Source: Suilimivivens sp963638365
GTDB taxonomy: Bacteria > Bacillota > Clostridia > Lachnospirales > Lachnospiraceae
Assembly (NCBI GenBank): GCA_963638365.1
Contig: CAVHRK010000030.1
Coordinates: 1 to 37,398 of the forward strand
Direction of reading: 5' to 3'
Length of the DNA stretch: 37,398 nucleotides
The first letter of the stretch is position 1. Each line of letters opens with the position of its first letter. This document shows positions 32,587 through 37,398 of this stretch, in pieces. Below the pieces are notes generated by a model. That model saw only the letters and a program-made list of their open reading frames with translations. It had not been told where the DNA came from and made no database searches. The position numbers and the translations under genes are program-made.

Positions 32587-33687
32587 ATGCGATACCCGGA
32601 ATTTTTGAAAGAACATGGAACCATCGGCTTTGTGGCACCTTCCTTTGGCTGTGCCATTGAACCGTATCACACCTGCTTTGACAGCGCACTACAGAAGCTT
32701 CACGATCGTGGATTTGCTACGGAGCTTGGACCGAACTGTTACGAAGGAAGCGGCATCGGAATCAGCAATACTCCACAGAAGTGTGCTGAAGAACTGATGG
32801 AGTATTACGAGAAGAAGAGTAATGATATTCTGATTTCCTGCGGCGGCGGGGAACTGATGTGTACCATTCTGCCTTATATGGATTTTGAACGGGTGAGAAA
32901 GGCAGATCCCAAGTGGTATATGGGATATTCTGACAACACGAACTTTACGTTTTTACTGACGACACTCTGTGATGTAGCTGCCCTGTACGGTCCCTGTGCA
33001 GCTTCCTTTGGGATGGAACCGTATCATGAAAGTCTGGAAGATGCCCTTGCCATTTTACAGGGAAAGAAACAGGAGGTTCACAGTTATCCGCTCTGGGAAA
33101 AAGAGAAGAATAAGGACGAAGAGCATCCCCTGCTTCCTTATCATTGTACGGAGCCTTCCGCACTCAGGGGATATGGTATTCCAGAAAGGAAGGGCACAGA
33201 TCTTTCAGATCATGCTGAAACGGGAATAAAAAATACCATAGGAAAATATGAAGAAACCGATCAGATCAGAATGAAGGGACGGCTCCTGGGAGGATGCATG
33301 GACTGCTTGCAGCTTCTCATTGGCACACCGTATGACAAGGTGAAAGCATTTAATGAAACCTATGGGAAGGATGGAATCATCTGGTTTCTGGAATCCTGTG
33401 ACCTCAATGTATTTGATATCCGGAGAGCCATGTGGCAGATGGATCAGGCAGGATGGTTTTCGAATGCGGCAGGCTTTCTGATCGGACGCCCGTTGTGCTT
33501 CGGGGAAGAAATGATGGGAATGGATCAGTATCGCGCTGTTTTATCTACCGCAGAAAAGTACAAGGTTCCGGTCATTATGGATGCGGATCTGGGGCATTTG
33601 CCGCCGGCCATGCCGATTGTGAACGGAGCACTGGCAGAGCTTACCTATGAAAAGAAGCAGCTTTCTATCCGGTATGAATACAAATAA
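32587..33687 (+). CDS. S66-family peptidase (LD-carboxypeptidase/MccF-like)
   Basis: Serine peptidases of family S66 trim the terminal D-Ala from tetrapeptide stems in the cytoplasm (LdcA) or inactivate microcin C-type compounds (MccF). The 366-residue protein has the N-terminal IGFVAPSFG, the nucleophile serine in MGYSDNTNF, and the likely Glu and His partners in FLESCDLNVFD and DADLGHLPPAMPI. There is no signal peptide, so it is cytoplasmic. An added charged segment at about residues 160-230 is longer than in short LdcA proteins and more like MccF. AAGGAG at 32574-32579 precedes the ATG. The substrate cannot be decided by eye. Confidence 0.88.
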   Translation: MRYPEFLKEHGTIGFVAPSFGCAIEPYHTCFDSALQKLHDRGFATELGPNCYEGSGIGISNTPQKCAEELMEYYEKKSNDILISCGGGELMCTILPYMDFERVRKADPKWYMGYSDNTNFTFLLTTLCDVAALYGPCAASFGMEPYHESLEDALAILQGKKQEVHSYPLWEKEKNKDEEHPLLPYHCTEPSALRGYGIPERKGTDLSDHAETGIKNTIGKYEETDQIRMKGRLLGGCMDCLQLLIGTPYDKVKAFNETYGKDGIIWFLESCDLNVFDIRRAMWQMDQAGWFSNAAGFLIGRPLCFGEEMMGMDQYRAVLSTAEKYKVPVIMDADLGHLPPAMPIVNGALAELTYEKKQLSIRYEYK

Positions 33688-33715
33688 CGAAGAAAAATCG
33701 TGCGATAACTTACAG

Positions 33716-33744
33716 TTGCACTCAAAAATCCTGTTTCCTATAAT
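33716..33744 (+). promoter_or_regulatory. Candidate sigma-A promoter for the Spo0A-like gene
   Basis: A perfect TATAAT (33739-33744) lies 17 bases after TTGCAC (33716-33721), which matches the -35 only in its first three bases. Transcription would begin near 33751 and give a leader of about 80 bases. I found no convincing sigma-H site in this gap. Confidence 0.6.
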
Positions 33745-33777
33745 GTTTTTATCGGGAATTGTTAGAGATTGTGTTAA

Positions 33778-33797
33778 CTGATGGAGAAATCCGTCAG
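33778..33797 (+). promoter_or_regulatory. GAAA-tetraloop hairpin in the leader of the Spo0A-like gene
   Basis: CTGATGGA (33778-33785) pairs with TCCGTCAG (33790-33797) over 8 bp, with one G-U pair, closed by a GAAA tetraloop, which is a very stable RNA hairpin. A GGGATCCC palindrome overlaps its end (33797-33804). TCTC (33805-33808) could pair with GAGA (33822-33825), which overlaps the ribosome binding site AAGGAG (33819-33824). There is no T tract, so it is not a plain terminator. Confidence 0.6.
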
Positions 33798-33830
33798 GGA
33801 TCCCTCTCAAAAAGGAAAAAGGAGAATTTT

Positions 33831-34361
33831 ATGCAGCAAATTGAGTTATCAGCAGGAAAAGATACGGAAAGTGTCTATCAGCTCATTGGGAGTCTGATGC
33901 AGAACAACAGAGAATTTCAGGTGGTCATCACCGTACCGTCCATAAGGGGAGAAGAGGATAGTACTCTGAATGTACAGAAAATCAATACCGTTGCAGCACC
34001 GGAAGAGAAAAACTTTGATTTGGAACAGGATGTGACGGACATGATCCATGAGATTGGTGTTCCGGCACACATTAAGGGTTATCAGTATCTGCGCGAAGCC
34101 ATTATGATGTCTGTGAACGATTCGGAAATGATGGGCTCCATCACGAAGATTCTGTATCCGACCATTGCGAAAAAGTACCAGACAACATCAAGCCGCGTGG
34201 AGCGGGCTATCCGTCATGCGATCGAAGTGGCATGGAACCGTGGCAGGATGGAAACACTGGATGACATGTTTGGCTATACGATTAATACCGGGAAAGGAAA
34301 GCCGACCAATTCGGAGTTTATTGCACTCATTGCAGACAAAATCCGTCTGAAGTATCGTTGA
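33831..34361 (+). CDS. Receiver-less Spo0A-like DNA-binding protein
   Basis: The C-terminal part (about residues 64-176) is clearly the Spo0A DNA-binding domain, with EIGVPAHIKGYQYLREAIMM, LYPTIAKKYQTTSSRVERAI (recognition helix region), AIEVAWNRGRM and a KGKPTNSEFIALIADK end. Spo0A is normally about 260-270 residues with a phosphorylated receiver domain first. Here only some 63 unrelated residues precede the domain (QQIELSAGKDTESVYQLIGS, then VQKINTVAAPEEKNFDLEQD), with no receiver acidic pocket. The frame is open back to 33759, but AAGGAG at 33819-33824 fixes the ATG at 33831. It sits at the usual spo0A place after spoIVB, separated by two genes, and just before glgA. It probably binds 0A-box DNA without phosphorelay control. 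Confidence 0.9.
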   Translation: MQQIELSAGKDTESVYQLIGSLMQNNREFQVVITVPSIRGEEDSTLNVQKINTVAAPEEKNFDLEQDVTDMIHEIGVPAHIKGYQYLREAIMMSVNDSEMMGSITKILYPTIAKKYQTTSSRVERAIRHAIEVAWNRGRMETLDDMFGYTINTGKGKPTNSEFIALIADKIRLKYR

Positions 34362-34515
34362 GTAAGAGTACAGACCTTAAGTAAAATACGCTACATAACA
34401 GATGTCAATCTGTACCTTCTGTAAATGATCTTCCATAAATGGGAAAATTTCTGCTTTTATTGATGGTAAGGATGTTGTATAATTATTATTAATAATGGAT
34501 AGTGGGAGGTTCGTG
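34362..34515 (+). promoter_or_regulatory. Gap before glgA: alternative hairpins and a weak promoter
   Basis: ACAGAT (34398-34403) and ATCTGT (34408-34413) form a 6-bp, 4-base-loop hairpin. GTACAGA (34368-34374) can instead pair with TCTGTAC (34409-34415), so the two foldings exclude each other. Neither has a T tract. TATAAT at 34478-34483 is a good -10, but the matching -35 (TTTTAT at 34455-34460, 17-base spacing) is poor. GGGAGG at 34503-34508 is the glgA ribosome binding site. Confidence 0.4.
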
Positions 34516-35961
34516 ATGAAAAAAATTCTTTTTGTCGCATCAGAAGGTGTTCCATTTATTAAAACGGGTGGATTGGCAGATGTTGTCGGATCATTGCCGA
34601 AGTGTATTGATAAGCAATATTTTGACGTGCGTGTGATACTTCCGAAATATACCTGCATGAAGCAGGAGATGAAGGATAAGCTCACCTATGTCACCCATTT
34701 TTATATGGACTTTCATTGGAAAAACGAATATGTGGGAATACTTACCGCAGAAGTGGATGGCGTAAAGTACTATTTCATTGATAATGAAATGTATTTTGGA
34801 GGCTTTAAGCCGTATGGGGACAATGCCTTATACGAGATTGAGAAGTTTGCATTTTTCTCCAAGGCAGCATTATCCATTCTGCCGATTATTGATTTTAAAC
34901 CGGATCTGATTCATTGCCATGACTGGCAGACGGGCCTGATTCCGGTATACTTAAAGGAACGTTTCCAGGGAAATGAATTCTACTGGGGCATCAAGACCGT
35001 TATGACCATTCATAATCTCAAGTTCCAGGGTAAATGGGGCATTGATGATGTGAAGGATATTACCGGACTTCCGGATTACTTCTTTACACCGGATAAGCTG
35101 GAATCCTATAAGGATGCGAACCTGTTGAAGGGCGGTATCGTCTATGCGGATGCCATTACGACGGTAAGTGAGACTTACGCCGAAGAGATCAAGACCGAAT
35201 TCTACGGAGAACATCTGGATGGTCTGCTCCGCGCAAGAAGTAAGGATCTGCGTGGAATTGTGAATGGCATTGATTATGACGATTTCAATCCGGAAACGGA
35301 TAAGAATATACCGTATCCCTATAATGCAGTGAACTTCCGCAAGGAGAAGGTAAAGAACAAGAGAGCGCTTCAGGAAGAGCTTGGTCTTGATAAGGACGAT
35401 AAGAAGATGATGATTGGTATTGTTTCACGACTTACCGATCAGAAGGGCTTTGATTTGATTGCCTATGTGATGGATGAACTCTGTCAGGATGAGGTACAGA
35501 TTGTGGTATTGGGTACAGGAGAAGAACGGTACGAGAACATGTTCCGTCACTTTGACTGGAAGTACAACAACAAGGTATCTGCGAATATTTATTATTCCGA
35601 CCAGTTGTCCCACAAGATTTATGCAGCGGCAGATGCATTCTTAATGCCGTCCCTGTTTGAACCCTGTGGCTTAAGCCAGTTAATGAGTTTACGTTACGGA
35701 ACCATTCCGATTGTCCGTGAGACAGGCGGACTTAAGGATACCGTAGAGCCGTATAATGAATACGAAAGTAAGGGAACCGGATTTTCCTTTAAGAATTATA
35801 ATGCACATGAGATGTTATCGACCATCCGCTACGCAGAGAAGATTTATTATGATAAAAAGCGTGAGTGGAATAAGATGGTGGATCGTGCCATGGCAGCCGA
35901 TTTCTCCTGGCATGTATCCGCGCAGAAGTATCAGGAGATGTACGACTGGCTCATTGGATAG
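34516..35961 (+). CDS. glgA: Glycogen synthase (ADP-glucose type, GT5)
   Basis: GlgA extends alpha-1,4-glucan chains from ADP-glucose. The 481-residue protein has the N-terminal KTGGLADVVGSLPK (Lys16 contacts ADP-glucose), HCHDWQTGLIPVYLKERF, KGGIVYADAITTVSETYAEEI and RGIVNGIDYDDFNP. The C-terminal nucleotide-sugar site is MPSLFEPCGLSQLMSLRYGT. I use the ATG at 34516 rather than the 34495 ATG, because GGGAGG at 34503-34508 lies 7 bases upstream of it. No other glycogen genes are next to it; it stands alone after the Spo0A-like gene. In some clostridia, storage polysaccharide synthesis is under Spo0A control. Confidence 0.96.
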   Translation: MKKILFVASEGVPFIKTGGLADVVGSLPKCIDKQYFDVRVILPKYTCMKQEMKDKLTYVTHFYMDFHWKNEYVGILTAEVDGVKYYFIDNEMYFGGFKPYGDNALYEIEKFAFFSKAALSILPIIDFKPDLIHCHDWQTGLIPVYLKERFQGNEFYWGIKTVMTIHNLKFQGKWGIDDVKDITGLPDYFFTPDKLESYKDANLLKGGIVYADAITTVSETYAEEIKTEFYGEHLDGLLRARSKDLRGIVNGIDYDDFNPETDKNIPYPYNAVNFRKEKVKNKRALQEELGLDKDDKKMMIGIVSRLTDQKGFDLIAYVMDELCQDEVQIVVLGTGEERYENMFRHFDWKYNNKVSANIYYSDQLSHKIYAAADAFLMPSLFEPCGLSQLMSLRYGTIPIVRETGGLKDTVEPYNEYESKGTGFSFKNYNAHEMLSTIRYAEKIYYDKKREWNKMVDRAMAADFSWHVSAQKYQEMYDWLIG

Positions 35962-35987
35962 AAAGGTGTTTCTATAACAGAGCTTAT

Positions 35988-36024
35988 AAAAAATCCCCAT
36001 CAGTATTTGCTGATGGGGATTTTT
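35988..36024. terminator. Bidirectional terminator between glgA and the MFS gene
   Basis: A perfect 15-bp inverted repeat, AAAAATCCCCATCAG (35989-36003) with CTGATGGGGATTTTT (36010-36024), has a 6-base loop. A tracts and T tracts flank the GC core, so it can terminate both glgA and the convergent transporter gene. Confidence 0.93.
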
Positions 36025-36025
36025 A

Positions 36026-37207
36026 TCATCCACGATAGAGTGATCCATGATATCTTCGGAAAAATAGGATGGTCATCAGAAAAGCAAGACAAAGGATCAG
36101 CAGACAAATGCTGAGTAATGTTTTCATACCAAACAAATCAAGTACCAGACCGGAATATAATAAGCTGATAATGCCTGAAAAGCTGTTATAAATGGCGTCT
36201 GAGAGGTTATGACCAAGGTTACGGCAGGAAGAGGGAGTATTTACTTCGGTTACTTCGCGCATGGTAGGAAGCATAATGCCATAGGCTGTATTATAAAAGA
36301 AGGTGCCAATGAAGATCATAAATGGTGAAGAAGCAAAAAATACGAGAAGTAATGTAAGCAGATGGAAACAGCACATGCCGATGTAACGGAAGCGTAATGG
36401 CAATTTTCTGATTCTGCCGGTCAGTGCCAGAAAGGGAACCTGAGTCATTGCAGCAATAAAGGAATCAATGCCTATGGAGGATACGGTGCCATCTACAACA
36501 GCGAATATGGATGCTTTTAAATTGTAGATGGGCGAAGAGGCAATTCCAATCAAAAGGACAAGAACTAAAAGGAAAATATAAGGCTTGCAATGAATTAAAA
36601 TGGAAAAGGCATCTTTGGGAGGAAGCATATTGGATTCCGGATCAGCAACCGGTCGGGGAACAGGAAGACAAAGGGCTGCAAGCGTGCCGGCTGCTAAAAA
36701 GAATGTTCCGAATAGCAGCATAAAATAATAGCCTTTTGCGGAAATAAGTCTTCCGAGGAAAAAAGAAACAATGGCAAAAAAGATAGACGGCATGCAGCGT
36801 ATTTTCCCATATACGGACATGTCATTACCACAGGTACGAAGAAGCCATGCATCAATACTGGCAGCCTGAGGCTGGGATAGAAAGCCAAGCATGGGATATA
36901 GAATGGAAAGTGCGATAACAGATGGGGCAAGAGCATAGATCAGGTACATCAGGAAGCCGGTGAGAATAAAGCAAAGGATAATTACGGTCCGGTTTGAGGC
37001 CAGATGATCACAGATAAAACCCCAGATAAAAGAGCCGATAAAGGCGGCCAGAAGATAGGCCGATAAAAGGATACTTAATATAGAATTAGAGATCCCCTTC
37101 GTAAGCAGGTAGGAGGTTAAAAAGCTGACAAAAGAGGCATTAAAGCACCAGTAGGATATTTCGAGAAATGAAAATCCGATGAGGCTTGATCGGGTAATGG
37201 ATTTCAT
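36026..37207 (-). CDS. MFS transporter
   Basis: A 393-residue polytopic membrane protein with about 12 hydrophobic segments. The loop after the second helix reads GFICDHLASNR, which fits the major facilitator motif A. The first helix (SLIGFSFLEISYWCFNASFV) and the general layout resemble the LacY/nucleoside-proton symporter branch (MFS_1-like), but the substrate cannot be told. The central loop contains VPRPVADPESNMLPPKDAF. On the - strand, AAAGGAG (37216-37222) lies 8 bases before the ATG. It converges with glgA and shares its terminator. The region is somewhat AT-rich. Confidence 0.88.
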   Translation of the reverse strand: MKSITRSSLIGFSFLEISYWCFNASFVSFLTSYLLTKGISNSILSILLSAYLLAAFIGSFIWGFICDHLASNRTVIILCFILTGFLMYLIYALAPSVIALSILYPMLGFLSQPQAASIDAWLLRTCGNDMSVYGKIRCMPSIFFAIVSFFLGRLISAKGYYFMLLFGTFFLAAGTLAALCLPVPRPVADPESNMLPPKDAFSILIHCKPYIFLLVLVLLIGIASSPIYNLKASIFAVVDGTVSSIGIDSFIAAMTQVPFLALTGRIRKLPLRFRYIGMCCFHLLTLLLVFFASSPFMIFIGTFFYNTAYGIMLPTMREVTEVNTPSSCRNLGHNLSDAIYNSFSGIISLLYSGLVLDLFGMKTLLSICLLILCLAFLMTILFFRRYHGSLYRG

Positions 37208-37236
37208 AGGCTGTGCTCCTTTCTTTAAGTGATCTT

Positions 37237-37265
37237 ATTATAGTTGGATGCCGAAAGGAAGAGAA
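37237..37265 (-). promoter_or_regulatory. Candidate promoter for the MFS gene
   Basis: On the - strand, TATAAT (37242-37237) is a perfect -10. The hexamer 17 bases upstream (TTCTCT, 37265-37260) is a weak -35. The distance to the ribosome binding site is about 14 bases. Confidence 0.5.
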
Positions 37266-37331
37266 TAAAGTTTATTAGCTTTTATATAAACAAAATTGAT
37301 GTGAAAATAAAGGTAAAGGTTTATAGATCAA

Positions 37332-37398
37332 ATGGTACAATTTGCGGCGTATTTATATGACAAAGATTTCGATACATATGAAATGAAGGCTCCTTTTC
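37332..37398 (+). CDS. Possible start of a hypothetical gene (3' truncated)
   Basis: From the ATG at 37332 a frame stays open to the window end and reads MVQFAAYLYDKDFDTYEMKA and two more residues, a mixed composition that looks protein-like. AAAGG around 37313-37318 is a weak and rather distant ribosome binding site. I do not recognise the protein, and 22 codons are too few to be sure that it is a gene. The 124 bases between the MFS start and this ATG are AT-rich and hold the MFS promoter; I see nothing else clear in them. Confidence 0.35.
   Translation, partial: MVQFAAYLYDKDFDTYEMKAPF

Noticed and set aside
33751..33760. Sigma-H -10 like GGGAAT before the Spo0A-like gene
   Set aside because: The first consensus purine is missing and no AGGA-type -35 lies at the needed distance.
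34460..34483. TTGATG with TATAAT as the glgA promoter
   Set aside because: The spacer is only 12 bases, too short for a sigma-A promoter.
37296..37327. TTGATG with TATAGA as a promoter for the right-edge frame
   Set aside because: The spacer is about 20 bases and the -10 is weak.

Overview
The window reads as a chromosomal stretch of a spore-forming Firmicute of class Clostridia, most probably a member of the Lachnospiraceae. The evidence is the gene order, the full spoIIIA operon plus spoIVB, strong AAGGAG-type ribosome binding sites, TTGACA/TATAAT-type promoters and the style of the proteins. Examples are the long Asn/Arg/Gly-rich N-terminus of IF-2 and the acidic tail of NusA. The genus cannot be fixed from the sequence alone. 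Almost everything lies on the + strand; only one transporter at the right end is on the - strand.

Positions 2-11468 are the translation/RNA cluster nusA (5' truncated)-ylxR-ylxQ-infB-rbfA-nrnA-truB-ribF, then a secreted NlpC/P60 hydrolase with its own near-perfect promoter, then rpsO and pnp. rpsO has its own promoter and a leader that can fold into an elongated hairpin, a candidate S15 autoregulatory element. A strong terminator separates rpsO from pnp. Positions 11496-16521 hold the eight-gene spoIIIAA-AH operon for the mother-cell/forespore feeding-tube channel. Its start is unusual: the pnp terminator, a sigma-E-like -10 and the spoIIIAA ribosome binding site are nested in one 47-base segment.

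Positions 16531-20607 hold deoB, prfC and a transglutaminase-like lipoprotein. Positions 20602-29686 are a second conserved Clostridial operon: an Asp23-family protein, nusB, xseA, xseB, ispA, dxs, tlyA, nadK, argR, recN. Many of its genes overlap or touch, so co-transcription and translational coupling are likely. A terminator follows recN, then a three-unit array of short hairpin repeats, then spoIVB.

From about 31285 the layout departs from the textbook order. In Bacillus and many clostridia spoIVB is followed directly by spo0A. Here spoIVB is followed by an AT-rich Fic-family gene with paired inverted-repeat operators, an S66 (LD-carboxypeptidase) gene, and then a Spo0A-like protein. This protein keeps the DNA-binding domain but has no receiver domain. 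glgA (glycogen synthase) follows, with a bidirectional terminator and a convergent MFS transporter gene. The last bases may contain the start of another + strand gene.

The best candidates for undescribed biology are the receiver-less Spo0A at the canonical spo0A locus, the nested terminator/promoter/ribosome-binding-site switch before spoIIIA, the variable-stem hairpin repeats before spoIVB, the Fic operator array, and the rpsO leader. No tRNA, rRNA, insertion sequence or CRISPR array was seen.
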